From Bryobacteraceae bacterium (GTDB lineage Bacteria; Acidobacteriota; Terriglobia; Bryobacterales; Bryobacteraceae): a stretch of 36,379 bases of DNA. Under the pieces are notes generated by a model, which had not been told where the DNA came from, searched no databases, and saw only the letters and a program-made list of their open reading frames with translations. A program made the translations under genes and the position numbers. Each line of letters opens with the position of its first letter. Position 1 is the first letter of the stretch. The DNA is taken from contig JANXAE010000020.1 of NCBI GenBank assembly GCA_025062235.1, positions 1-36,379 on the forward strand, written 5' to 3'. This document shows positions 1-7,622 of this stretch, one piece after another.

Positions 1-30
1 TTCAGGAAGTTCGAGATCGCGCCGCAATGA
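1..30 (+). CDS. possible C-terminal tail of a CDS cut by the window edge
   Basis: Reading from the first base gives the codons for FRKFEIAPQ and then TGA. This could be the last nine residues of a plus-strand gene that starts upstream of the window. A GC hairpin follows 14 bases after the stop, as expected at a gene end facing the convergent glycosylase gene. Nine residues cannot be assigned to a family, and chance is a real alternative. Confidence 0.3.
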   Translation, partial: FRKFEIAPQ

Positions 31-43
31 CGGCGGCCGGCCG

Positions 44-59
44 GCCCCGTGCGCGGGGC
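44..59. terminator. GC hairpin between convergent gene ends
   Basis: GCCCCG, loop TGCG, CGGGGC: a perfect 6-bp stem between the possible gene end at base 30 and the glycosylase stop at 83. There is no T-run on either strand, so it is at best a weak intrinsic terminator or an mRNA 3'-end stabiliser. Confidence 0.35.
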
Positions 60-82
60 AGAGCGAGCGGCGAGATGCCGCC

Positions 83-688
83 TCACAGCCCGGCTTGGTC
101 CTCCAGACTGCGCCAGAGGTACCAGGAGGCTACGCTGCGGTACGGCTTCCAGCGCTCCGCCATCGCGTCCACTTCGCGCACTCCTGGGAGCCGGGCAAGC
201 CCATACGCCTTCTGCACGGCCACGCGGATGCCCAGATCCTGCGAAGGCATCACGTCCGGCCGCCGCAAGGCGAAAATCAGGAACATCTGCGCTGTCCACA
301 CCCCGATCCCCCTGATGGAGGTCAACTGCCGGAGCACTTCTGCGTCGGGAGCGCGCTCGAGCGCCTTGAAATCCAATTCGCCGGACACGACCCGCTGCGC
401 GAGGCCGCGCAGGTAGGCGATCTTCTGCCGGGACAGTCCGAGCAGGCGCAGTTCGCCAGGGTCCATGTCCAGCACGCGCCCGGGCGTAAGCTTTCCGTCG
501 CCGGCCGCAACCAGGAGCCGCCGGAAAATGGCTGCGGCCGCTTTCCCGCTCAGTTGTTGCAGAACGATGGCCTTCGCCAGCGTCTGGTAGTCCGGCGGAG
601 AATACTCGATGCGGTAAGGACCGACCTGCTCGATGAGCCGGGCCATCACCGGATCGGCCGACTTCAGATGCCGGATTGCCTGACGCAT
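83..688 (-). CDS. HhH-GPD DNA glycosylase (3-methyladenine glycosylase II type)
   Basis: Base-excision-repair enzyme that removes alkylated purines from DNA. The 201-residue protein holds the helix-hairpin-helix at about 121-135 (LTSIRGIGVWTAQ), followed by the Gly/Pro-Asp segment with PSQDLGIR, in which D151 matches the catalytic aspartate of the HhH-GPD superfamily. It is shorter than E. coli AlkA (about 280 residues) because the N-terminal TBP-like domain is missing, so it resembles the compact Mag1/AlkA-like glycosylases. The ATG at 688 lies within a GCATGC shared with the opposite strand. The VWFA gene runs divergently from about 60 bases away, so any promoter must be very compact. No adaptive-response gene is adjacent. 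Family call is firm; substrate range is inferred. Confidence 0.9.
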   Translation of the reverse strand: MRQAIRHLKSADPVMARLIEQVGPYRIEYSPPDYQTLAKAIVLQQLSGKAAAAIFRRLLVAAGDGKLTPGRVLDMDPGELRLLGLSRQKIAYLRGLAQRVVSGELDFKALERAPDAEVLRQLTSIRGIGVWTAQMFLIFALRRPDVMPSQDLGIRVAVQKAYGLARLPGVREVDAMAERWKPYRSVASWYLWRSLEDQAGL

Positions 689-749
689 GCAGCAAGCCCC
701 GAAACGCGGGCAATCTGCTCCGCGTCCTTCCCTTCAGCAGTACCATGCT

Positions 750-1733
750 ATGCGAGTCGGGCCGCTGGCTGCCACATTGACCGCCCTCGTGATTGCGGCC
801 GCGCATGAGCGGCCCTCGCCCGCCCGGCTCCCACAGGAGCCGGCAATCAGGGTGGATGTGGACGTCGTCAATGTCTATTGCACCGTGCGCGACAGCAAGG
901 GCCGCCTGGTCAGCGAGCTGGCCAAGGAGGACTTCGAGCTCTACGAGGACGGCAAGAGGCAGCAGATTCGCTACTTCAGCCGCGAAAGCAACCTGCCTCT
1001 CACGCTGGGCTTGCTGGTGGACGTCAGCCGCAGTCAGGAGCGACTCATCGAAGCCGAAAAGCGCGCGGCCGAGCAGTTCTTCGCGCGAGTGCTCCGCCGG
1101 CAGGATCTGGCCTTCCTCATCAGCTTCGGGCCCGACGTGCAGCTCGAGCAGGATCTGACCAACTCGCAGCGCCTGCTCCGCGCAGCCCTCGAGCGGTTGC
1201 GGGTTCGGGCCGATCCCACTGGGCTCTATCCCGGTCCGGTGCCGACGGTGGCGAAGCCCCGCGGCACAGTGCTCTTCGACGCCGTGTATCTGGCGGCGCA
1301 GGAGAAGCTGGCCCGTGAGGTCGGACGCAAGGCTCTGGTCCTCGTCACCGACGGAGTGGACATGGGGAGCCGCGTCAAACTGGCCGATGCGATAGAGGCC
1401 GCCCACAAGGCAGATGCGATCATCTACAGCGTGCATTTCTTCGATCCCGGAGCGTACCGCGGCTTCTGGGTCAGTCCGGGGGACCGCGAGCTGAAGACCA
1501 TGTCCGAGGAAACCGGTGGGCGCCTTTTTCGGGTGAGCCGCAGCAGGACGCTCGAGGCCATTTTCGACGAGATCGAGCAGGAGCTGCGCAGCCAGTACTC
1601 TCTCGGTTACACGCCCTCGAACCCGGCGCGCGACGGCAAGTTCCGCCGCATCGAGATTCGGACTAGGAACAAGGACTTGCGGGTGCAGGCGCGCAAGGGA
1701 TACTACGCCCTGGCCGCCGGGCAGCAGCCGTAG
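750..1733 (+). CDS. secreted VWFA-domain protein, acidobacterial family
   Basis: About 327 residues. The start at 750 is preferred over an upstream ATG at 687 because it puts a signal-peptide-like stretch (MRVGPLAATLTALVIAAA) at the N-terminus. The mature part opens with a beta-rich segment (VDVDVVNVYCTVRDSKG) and continues into a von Willebrand A domain with the MIDAS motif DVSRS and the later TDGVD strand. The C-terminus has SQYSLGYTPSN and RKGYYA, features I associate with the VWFA-related family that is expanded in Acidobacteria. Such domains bind ligands through a metal ion at the cell surface or periplasm; the ligand here is unknown. No clear Shine-Dalgarno sequence precedes 750. The neighbour on the other strand is a DNA glycosylase with no obvious functional link. 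Confidence 0.85.
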   Translation: MRVGPLAATLTALVIAAAHERPSPARLPQEPAIRVDVDVVNVYCTVRDSKGRLVSELAKEDFELYEDGKRQQIRYFSRESNLPLTLGLLVDVSRSQERLIEAEKRAAEQFFARVLRRQDLAFLISFGPDVQLEQDLTNSQRLLRAALERLRVRADPTGLYPGPVPTVAKPRGTVLFDAVYLAAQEKLAREVGRKALVLVTDGVDMGSRVKLADAIEAAHKADAIIYSVHFFDPGAYRGFWVSPGDRELKTMSEETGGRLFRVSRSRTLEAIFDEIEQELRSQYSLGYTPSNPARDGKFRRIEIRTRNKDLRVQARKGYYALAAGQQP

Positions 1734-2047
1734 TTCGCCGAGCGCACCCCTCCGCCCGGGGGTCGCGTGGGGCTCGCCCCGTGCTGCGATGAGACGGCTG
1801 CCAGGGATCTCGCGCAAGCCCGGTTGCGGCTCCGAGTCCGCTCTCCAGGGGGGCACGGCCCATCCGGCGCCGGCTCCGTCCGTCCGAGAGGCCGTGGAAG
1901 ATTCCCGGGCGCGCAGCAGGAGGGCGATCCCGCTAGCGCGCTTCGCACGGGCTGAGCGGGGAGCGTCGCACGCCCTTGTGCCGGAGGAGCGGCCTCTCCC
2001 GGCAGGATTGGCCAATCGGGACGAGTGCCGTTCCGCGGCCCCGCTTT
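1734..2047. other. 314-bp gap between convergent genes, GC hairpins only
   Basis: No reading frame here resembles a protein. Just after the VWFA stop there are short GC hairpins (ACCCC/GGGGT near 1747-1763 and GGGG-CTCG-CCCC near 1768-1779). A longer hairpin sits at 1979-2004. None has a T-run. Nothing else is recognised. Confidence 0.5.
1979..2004. terminator. long imperfect hairpin near the flavin reductase 3' end
   Basis: TGCCGG pairs with CCGGCA, followed after one mismatch by GGAG with CTCT (one G-U pair) and loop CGGC. It lies 44 bases past the stop of the minus-strand flavin reductase and could stop or protect transcripts from either side. There is no U-tract. Confidence 0.35.
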
Positions 2048-2611
2048 TCAGGGCAAGCCCGTCAACGGGCCCCCTCGAACGCGCAGACGCTCACTGGCAT
2101 CTTCCTCCGCATAGCACGCCAGGATCTCGCCGAAGTAGATGCGGTGAAAGTCGTCCCGCGGATAGTACTCGTCGAGGATCGTCTGAGCTAGCGTGGAGGG
2201 GGCGAGGTCATTGCGGTGGATGGTGCGGCACTCGTAGTGCACGACGCATTCCTGAATGATCGGCGCGCGGACCTGACGTGCCGGTGCTGCGGTCAGGCCC
2301 GTTTCGCGGAACTTGTCGCGGTCGCGGCCAGAGACCTTACCGCAATGTGCGGTGGCCGCGGCCAGCTCGGCCGAAGGCACGTTGACTGTGAAGTCAGGGT
2401 TCTCCTCCAGACGGCTGTAACTGAAGCGTGACGGCCGTACGAGGACAACGAAGACGGGTCGCCCCCAGATGGAGCCGATCGTGCCCCAGCCGATCGTCAT
2501 CACGTTCGGCTTGCCTTCGCGATCGGCCGTGACCAGCAACAGACCGTCTTCGCGCAATCGCTGCATGGTCTGCCTGAAGTACTCCGCGTAATGAACCGTG
2601 ACTTTCGCCAT
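2048..2611 (-). CDS. flavin reductase-like FMN-binding protein
   Basis: 187-residue protein of the flavin reductase-like (split-barrel FMN-binding) family. Recognisable elements are GLLLVTADREGKPNVMTIGW near the N-terminus, RPVFVVLVRPSRFSYSRLEE, the FTVNVPS strand and the central GKVSGRDRDKF loop, all placed as in this family. Members reduce flavins with NAD(P)H or act as small FMN enzymes, partners of two-component monooxygenases among others. No oxygenase is adjacent, so the partner is unknown. A GGAGGTCC-type Shine-Dalgarno sequence precedes the ATG at 2611. The downstream neighbour on the same strand is an RmlD-like reductase whose start lies beyond 3.5 kb, so they need not be co-regulated. 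Confidence 0.85.
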   Translation of the reverse strand: MAKVTVHYAEYFRQTMQRLREDGLLLVTADREGKPNVMTIGWGTIGSIWGRPVFVVLVRPSRFSYSRLEENPDFTVNVPSAELAAATAHCGKVSGRDRDKFRETGLTAAPARQVRAPIIQECVVHYECRTIHRNDLAPSTLAQTILDEYYPRDDFHRIYFGEILACYAEEDASERLRVRGGPLTGLP

Positions 2612-2674
2612 GAGGACCTCCTGGGCCGGTTCTGCTGACTTCGTGTGGACGCGACGGGTGCGATTTGTGCGGGA

Positions 2675-3568
2675 TCATTTGCGTTCTGCGGCGGCGCCGC
2701 TGGCCAGCGCCGCCCGGCGCAGGGTCATGTAGCTGCGCAGGGCGTCCTCGAGGGGCGGCATCGGGCTCAGACCCAAACGCTCGATTTTGGCATTCGAGAG
2801 CGCGGAGAACTTCGGGCGCCGGGCGGCGGTCCGGTACTCCCGCTCATCGGTGGGCCGCAGCACCGCCTGCACGCCGGCCGCCTGGAAGATCATTCGCGCC
2901 CAATCGAACCAACTGATGGGCGTGCCTCCGCCGATGTGAAACAGACCGAGCAAGCCGCGTTCGACCAGATCGAGCGATCGGGCGGCCAGGGCCGGTGCGT
3001 ATGTGGGCGAGGCCACGTGGTCCTGGACCACACGGATCGGCTTGCCTTCGCCGGCCAGCCTCAGCATCAGCTCGATGAAATTGCCGCGCGCGGTGTGCAG
3101 GCCTCCGGGCCCGTAGACTCCCGAAGTGCGAATGATGATCCAGCGGTCCAGATACGCCTGGGCGTACAGCTCCCCGGCCAGCTTCGAGACCGCGTAGGCG
3201 CCGAGCGGATGGGGCGGATCCTCCTCGGTATAAGGCCTGCCAGCCGTACCGTCGAAGACGTAATCGGTCGAGTAATGGACCAGCAGCGAGCCGGTCTGCC
3301 TGCACGCGAGGGCGATGTGGCGCACGGCCAGCGCGTTCACGGCGTAAGCAGCTTCCGGCTCTTCCTCTGCTACGTCCACTTGGTTGTAGGCTGCGGCGTT
3401 GAAGACCACGGCGGGAGCGAGCGCGGAGATTTGTTCTTCGACGGCTCGCCGGTCCGTGATATCGAGCTCCGGCCGGTCGAACCCCCACACTTGGTAGCCG
3501 CGGTGTTCCAACTCCCGCACCAGCTCCACTCCGAGCTGGCCTCGGTTCCCGAAGACGAGGGCGCGCAT
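2675..3568 (-). CDS. rfbD: dTDP-4-dehydrorhamnose reductase (RmlD type)
   Basis: Extended short-chain dehydrogenase that makes the last reduction step to dTDP-L-rhamnose for surface polysaccharide. The 297-residue protein begins MRALVFGNRGQLG, whose GxxGxxG at residues 7-13 binds NAD(P)H. It carries FNAAAYNQVD, the STDYVFDG signature, and the catalytic YAVSK tyrosine and lysine. The frame stays open far upstream, but the start must be at 3568 (or ATG 3574, two codons earlier), because residues before it look like random GC-rich translation. No rmlA, B or C is next to it, so the rest of the pathway must be elsewhere. The gene ends 63 bases before the flavin reductase start on the same strand. 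Confidence 0.88.
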   Translation of the reverse strand: MRALVFGNRGQLGVELVRELEHRGYQVWGFDRPELDITDRRAVEEQISALAPAVVFNAAAYNQVDVAEEEPEAAYAVNALAVRHIALACRQTGSLLVHYSTDYVFDGTAGRPYTEEDPPHPLGAYAVSKLAGELYAQAYLDRWIIIRTSGVYGPGGLHTARGNFIELMLRLAGEGKPIRVVQDHVASPTYAPALAARSLDLVERGLLGLFHIGGGTPISWFDWARMIFQAAGVQAVLRPTDEREYRTAARRPKFSALSNAKIERLGLSPMPPLEDALRSYMTLRRAALASGAAAERK

Positions 3569-3650
3569 TGTCATCTCAGCGACAGGATAACGCGGCGCGT
3601 CCCGCCGCAGGCAACCGCCAGGCTTTGAGCGGGGCGGCTTCCGATTTTCC

Positions 3651-3679
3651 TTGCAATTTGTTCTGTCCGGACGTAACTT
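3651..3679 (+). promoter_or_regulatory. weak sigma-70-like promoter candidate for the 44-codon ORF
   Basis: TTGCAA at 3651-3656 and TAACTT at 3674-3679 are separated by exactly 17 bases. They lie about 40 bases upstream of the ATG at 3721 in a locally AT-richer stretch between two divergent genes. Match quality is modest (4 of 6 and 3 of 6). Confidence 0.3.
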
Positions 3680-3720
3680 GTTAAGGGGGAGCGACATCCA
3701 ATCGGGTAAGGAAGGTGGCC

Positions 3721-3855
3721 ATGAGAGGGCTGGACTTCCGCTCGTACCGGTTGCGCGGGAGCAGCTTGGCCGCCCGTGCAGGCTTTGCCCTGATGCTAAC
3801 CCTCGCCGCCGTGCTGTTGGCGTCGCTGGTTCACGGGCTGCGCGGCTTATCCTGA
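3721..3855 (+). CDS. 44-residue single-pass membrane peptide
   Basis: An ATG preceded by AAGGAAGGTGGCC, a good Shine-Dalgarno sequence, opens 44 codons ending in TGA at 3855. The peptide has a basic N-terminus (MRGLDFRSYRLRGSS) and then one hydrophobic segment (AGFALMLTLAAVLLASLVHG) at about residues 20-39. This fits a type II or leaderless single-spanning membrane peptide. It runs divergently from the RmlD gene and ends 21 bases before the convergent PilZ-like gene stop. I recognise no family. Ribosome site, promoter-like boxes and hydrophobic composition together make it better than chance, but no homologue evidence is available. Confidence 0.42.
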   Translation: MRGLDFRSYRLRGSSLAARAGFALMLTLAAVLLASLVHGLRGLS

Positions 3856-3876
3856 TATGCGCCGGTCCGCAACGGT

Positions 3877-4215
3877 TCAATCGGTCTGTGCTTCGGCAGG
3901 TGCGCCCTGTTCGAGGCGAAGCTGCCGGGCCAGGCGCAACAGATCTTCGGTGAGCGTCAAGCGGTGCTCGACGCGCACGTCGGCCGTGTAGCTGTCCGCC
4001 ACCGCGCAGCAGTGGCAGACTTCGCCTAGCAAGGTCAGTTCGCCTTCCTCGATCTCGATAGCCGATCCGACGGGGATCGGACGTGCCGTGATCAATCTCA
4101 GCCCGGGACCGGAAGCCTCCGAGATCAGCACCTCGAAGCTTTCTCTGGGATCCTGGAGCAGGCGCACGCGAGCAAGCCTGCCTGCGGGGAAGCGAACCTC
4201 GTGACGTCTCTCCAC
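3877..4215 (-). CDS. PilZ-like domain protein
   Basis: 112-residue protein starting MERRHEVRFP, which recalls the RxxxR entry of PilZ domains. SEASGPGLRL follows, in the place of the usual (D/N)xSxxG motif, and then a beta-barrel-like pattern. PilZ domains bind cyclic di-GMP. Here the second motif is imperfect (S-E-A-S-G-P-G), so binding is uncertain and the protein may be a non-binding variant. It begins 31 bases after the LysR regulator stop on the same strand and is probably co-transcribed with it. An alternative is another small beta-barrel domain; the family call is moderate. Confidence 0.6.
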   Translation of the reverse strand: MERRHEVRFPAGRLARVRLLQDPRESFEVLISEASGPGLRLITARPIPVGSAIEIEEGELTLLGEVCHCCAVADSYTADVRVEHRLTLTEDLLRLARQLRLEQGAPAEAQTD

Positions 4216-4246
4216 CCCTGCTTCATCGGCGTTCTGCGGGGAAACT

Positions 4247-5137
4247 TTAGCCCTCCGGGCGGGCCTGTTCCAGCACTACCTCGATGAATCCGAGGCCCGC
4301 TTTCGACAACGGCCGGTCCTTGCGGTAGATCAGCGACAACTTGCGGAGCATGGGCTCGGGCGCCAGCGGCACCAAAGCCAGCAACCCCTTGGCGGTTTCC
4401 TCCCGGCAGTGGGAGGCCGCCATGAACGAGACGCCCAGCCCGCGTGCAACGAAACGCTTGATCAATTCGCTCGAATCCAGCTCCATGGTGACTTGCAGGC
4501 GGTCTTCGACCTCCTCGAGCCACTCATCCAACCTCGACCGCGTAGTCCCGTACTTGGGCAGGATCAGCGGGAACCGCGCTACCTCGGCGGCGCTCACCGC
4601 CCTCAAACTGGCCAGAGGATGGCCGGCGGGCGCGATCAGCCGGATTTCATCGGTGTAAATCCTGACGATCTGCAACCTGCGGTCGGTCCGGATGACCTGC
4701 GCGATCCCGAAGTCCACCCGGTTTTCGAGTACCGCCTCCACCACCCGACGGCCGTAAACTCTTTCCACCCTCAGTTGGACCTGCGGGAAGCGGCGGCGGT
4801 ATTCGATGAAGACATCCGGCAGGACGTAAAGGCAAGTGGCTTCGTTGGCCGCGATCGCCAGTTCCCCCCGCGGGACGCGCTCCAGCTCCTGGAGCGCCTG
4901 GCGCGCCTGCTGTCGCAAATCCAGGATGCGCGCAGCATACTCGGCGAAGATCGCGCCGGCGGGCGTCAACGAGATTCGGCTTCCGGAACGCTCGAAGAGG
5001 GCCGTGTCCAGCTCCTGCTCGAGCTGGCGGATCTGCGCGCTGATGGCCGGCTGCGAACGGTGACAGACCTGTGCGGCCTTGGAGAAGCTTTTCAACCGCA
5101 CGATCTCGAGGAAAGCCTGTAGCTGGTCCAGGTCCAT
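4247..5137 (-). CDS. LysR-family transcriptional regulator
   Basis: 296 residues starting MDLDQLQAFLEIVRLKSFSK. Residues 1-60 form the winged helix-turn-helix (AAQVCHRSQPAISAQIRQLE is the recognition region), joined by a linker helix to a periplasmic-binding-protein-like effector domain (GELAIAANEATCLYVLPDVF onward) of CysB/CbbR type. The start at 5137 was chosen because this is where homology with the family starts; the open frame upstream is low-complexity. The divergent neighbour at 5467 encodes a HutI-like protein. LysR regulators often control the divergent gene, so that operon is a possible target, but the 329-bp gap is longer than usual. Confidence 0.92.
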   Translation of the reverse strand: MDLDQLQAFLEIVRLKSFSKAAQVCHRSQPAISAQIRQLEQELDTALFERSGSRISLTPAGAIFAEYAARILDLRQQARQALQELERVPRGELAIAANEATCLYVLPDVFIEYRRRFPQVQLRVERVYGRRVVEAVLENRVDFGIAQVIRTDRRLQIVRIYTDEIRLIAPAGHPLASLRAVSAAEVARFPLILPKYGTTRSRLDEWLEEVEDRLQVTMELDSSELIKRFVARGLGVSFMAASHCREETAKGLLALVPLAPEPMLRKLSLIYRKDRPLSKAGLGFIEVVLEQARPEG

Positions 5138-5466
5138 GCTGCGTTGCCGGCCTCGGAAAATTCGATCGGGCCGATAAAAAGATTGAATTTCCCTTTCCGC
5201 TGAGAAACTGCTAGTAATTGTAACAGCGAGTGGGTGGTGCGGGCGCCCGCCAGGCTGCCCGGGAGCTCTGGCGGTCGGGTGAAAAAAGGGAACGCCGCAG
5301 CATTCCTGAGAACCGCACCTCCCTACCCGCGCGGGACTCGCTTCGCAGAACCCTCCTTCTGCTGCATTTCGACCCACAGCAGGCACATCGCCGCAACGCC
5401 GCCTCCGGGATGCTCGGCGCCTCGTTCGCGGGTAAGATTTAAGCGGGCGAGGCAGCGCGCCGGCGC
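5138..5466. promoter_or_regulatory. divergent intergenic region with a possible LysR box
   Basis: 329 bp between the divergent LysR and HutI-like genes. It contains a distinctly AT-rich patch at about 5174-5222, the natural place for the lysR promoter. Within it TTTCCGCTGAGAAA (5194-5207) has TTTC/GAAA symmetry and a T-N11-A spacing, as LysR binding sites do. The rest, up to the start at 5467, is GC-rich with no reading frame that looks like protein. Confidence 0.35.
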
Positions 5467-6714
5467 ATGAGCGGCCTGTTGCTGGTGCGGGGGGCCCGCC
5501 AGTTGCTCACGCTGCGCGGGCCTGCGGGGGCCCGCCGCGGTCCGGCCCTGGGCGAGCTGGGCATCATCGAGGACGGCGCCGTGCTGATCCGGCAAGGCGT
5601 GATCGTCTCGGTAGGACCCGCGCGGCGCGTGGAGAACCTGCGCGAGGCTCGCGAGGCTGACGTGATCGAGGCTGCCGGCCGCGTTGTGATGCCCGGCCTG
5701 GTGGATTGCCACGCCCACTTCGTTCCCGGCCGCGTGCTTCGGATCCCGCAGCACCCGCCCGGCCGTCCGCTGCTTGCGGCCCACGCCTCCCAGTGGAGCG
5801 CCGCCTTCCGCAGCACCTCTCGCAGCCGGACGCTGTGGGAGTGCCGCCGCTGGTTGCATCAACTGTTGCGGCACGGCACCACGGCCGTGGAGATCAAAGC
5901 AGGCTGGGGCCTCGAGACGGCCACGGAGCTCAAGCTCATGCGAGTCCTCGCCCACTTGCGGGATGGGCCGGTAGACCTTGTCTCCACCTATTCCGTGCGC
6001 GAGCCACAGGGGGGTCCTGCGCGCGAGCCCGCTGCCTATCTGGAATTCCTCCTCGCGCAACTGTTCCCGGTATTGGTTCGCCGCCGTCTGGCGCGATTCA
6101 TCGAGATGCCTTCTGAGCTCGGCGGGTGCGATGGCGAGCGGCTATATCGTTGCCTGGCCGGGGCCACAGCCTTGGGATTTCCCGTCAAGGTTCACGCAGT
6201 TGCCCACGCCCAGCCAGAAGCGGTCGCCATGGCCGTGAACCTCGGCGCTGCGAGCGTAGAGGCTTTGACCAGCTTCACCGCTTCCATGATTGCCAGCCTC
6301 GCGGCGTCGCCCGTCATCGTCACGTTGCTGCCCGCCTTGTGCCTAGCAGGTGAAGACCCTGGCGCCGCTGCTGTTCGCGAGCTGATCCGCTCCGGAGCGG
6401 CTGTCGCCCTGGCCACCGGCTACGGCGATACGCCTACGTTCAGCGTGCCAACCGCCATCGCGATGGCTTGCCTGTTTTGGGAACTGGCGCCTGCCGAGGC
6501 CATCACCGCCGCCACCGTCAACGCGGCCTGTGCGCTCGGCTTGCAGTCGCGGCTGGGCTCGCTCGAGCCCGGCAAGCAGGCCGATCTGGTCATCTTCGAC
6601 GTGCCCGATTACCGCGAAATCCCTTACCATCTGGGAGTGAACTTGGTGAAGGCGGTGGTCAAGCGCGGAGAGCCGGTTTACCGCTGCGGGGAGATCCTGT
6701 GCAGCGAAGACTGA
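5467..6714 (+). CDS. HutI-like amidohydrolase with altered active site
   Basis: 415 residues with the fold and order of imidazolonepropionase (histidine degradation), including MPGLVDCHAHF, VEIKAGWGLET (compare EVKSGYGL), ITAATVNAACALGL and LEPGKQADLVIFD. Metal-binding H82, H84 and H243 remain. Other conserved residues are changed: the HADE motif reads HAVA, the ADHL histidine region reads SVEAL, and the ATD aspartate that binds metal and activates water reads ATG (G318). The LGAHA segment is also lost. It therefore looks catalytically impaired or changed in function. The next gene, ftcD, overlaps its 3' end by 16 bases, so the pair keeps the classic hut neighbourhood. No hutH or hutU is in the window. 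Confidence 0.75.
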   Translation: MSGLLLVRGARQLLTLRGPAGARRGPALGELGIIEDGAVLIRQGVIVSVGPARRVENLREAREADVIEAAGRVVMPGLVDCHAHFVPGRVLRIPQHPPGRPLLAAHASQWSAAFRSTSRSRTLWECRRWLHQLLRHGTTAVEIKAGWGLETATELKLMRVLAHLRDGPVDLVSTYSVREPQGGPAREPAAYLEFLLAQLFPVLVRRRLARFIEMPSELGGCDGERLYRCLAGATALGFPVKVHAVAHAQPEAVAMAVNLGAASVEALTSFTASMIASLAASPVIVTLLPALCLAGEDPGAAAVRELIRSGAAVALATGYGDTPTFSVPTAIAMACLFWELAPAEAITAATVNAACALGLQSRLGSLEPGKQADLVIFDVPDYREIPYHLGVNLVKAVVKRGEPVYRCGEILCSED

Positions 6715-7622
6715 TCGAGTGCGTGCCGAATTTTTCCGAGGGCCGGGATCGCGGCAAGGTCGGGGCGATCGTTTCGGCGATGGAATCCGCCCCCGGCGCC
6801 TGCGTCCTCGATCTGCACATGGATCCGGACCACAACCGCTCCGTGGTCACCCTGGTCGGGCCGCCTACGGCCGTGGCCGAGGCCGTGCTGGCCGGCGTCG
6901 GGAAGGCGGTCGAGTTGATTGACCTCAACCTCCACTCGGGGGCGCACCCGCGAATCGGCGCCGCCGATGTCGTGCCGTTCGTGCCCTTGGAGAATGTGGA
7001 GCTCCACGAGTGCGCAGCGATCGCGCGCTGGGCGGGCGAGCGCATCTGGCGCAGCTACGGCGTCCCTGTCTACCTGTACGGCGCCGCGGCGTTGCGCCCG
7101 GAGCGCCGCGAACTTCCCGTCGTGCGGCGCGGCCAGTTCGAGGGCTTGCGCGAGCAGGCGCCGTGCGATCCCGGGCGGCGCCCGGACATCGGCGGCCCCG
7201 GGCTGCATCCCACCGCGGGCGCGGTGGCCGTGGGGGCGCGCAAGTTCCTGATCGCCTACAACGTCAACCTGCGGGGCCAGGACTGGGAAGCCGCCCGGCG
7301 CATCGCGCAGGCCGTGCGCGAATCAAGCGGCGGCTTCCGGCACGTCCGGGCCATCGGCGTCAGGCTGGAAAGCCGCGGCCTGGTGCAGGTCTCGATGAAC
7401 CTCACCGACTTCGACCGCACCCCGCTGGAAGCTCTCTACGAAGCCGTGCGCCGCGAGGCGGCGCGCCACGGGCTGGCGATTGCGGGTAGCGAGATCGTCG
7501 GCCTGATCCCGCGCAAGGCCTACGAGCTGGCGCCTGCGTTCTTCCAGCGCTGCGAGAACTTCCACCCCGGCGTGATCCTGGAGAATCGCCTCGCCGAGCT
7601 AGAATCGAGGAAGTGCTGGTAA
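6699..7622 (+). CDS. ftcD: glutamate formimidoyltransferase
   Basis: Moves the formimino group of formiminoglutamate to tetrahydrofolate, linking histidine breakdown to one-carbon metabolism in the cytoplasm. The 307-residue protein starts with the typical [13 protein letters not shown]. It contains [34 protein letters not shown] (an N-terminal-subdomain signature) and [13 protein letters not shown] at the start of the C-terminal subdomain. The length fits the transferase domain alone, without the cyclodeaminase domain of the animal enzyme. The start is GTG at 6699, with GGGGAG six bases upstream, inside the hutI-like gene. Its end overlaps lipA by 10 bases. Translational coupling along the three genes is likely. 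Confidence 0.92.
   Translation: MQRRLIECVPNFSEGRDRGKVGAIVSAMESAPGACVLDLHMDPDHNRSVVTLVGPPTAVAEAVLAGVGKAVELIDLNLHSGAHPRIGAADVVPFVPLENVELHECAAIARWAGERIWRSYGVPVYLYGAAALRPERRELPVVRRGQFEGLREQAPCDPGRRPDIGGPGLHPTAGAVAVGARKFLIAYNVNLRGQDWEAARRIAQAVRESSGGFRHVRAIGVRLESRGLVQVSMNLTDFDRTPLEALYEAVRREAARHGLAIAGSEIVGLIPRKAYELAPAFFQRCENFHPGVILENRLAELESRKCW

Noticed and set aside
687-749. Upstream ATG at 687 as start of the VWFA gene
   Set aside because: It would place 21 charged residues before a clear signal peptide and nearly touch the divergent glycosylase start; ATG 750 fits better.
2645-3628. Long plus-strand open frame (327 codons)
   Set aside because: Antisense shadow of the RmlD gene in a GC-rich genome; composition is Gln/Arg/Gly-rich with no motif.
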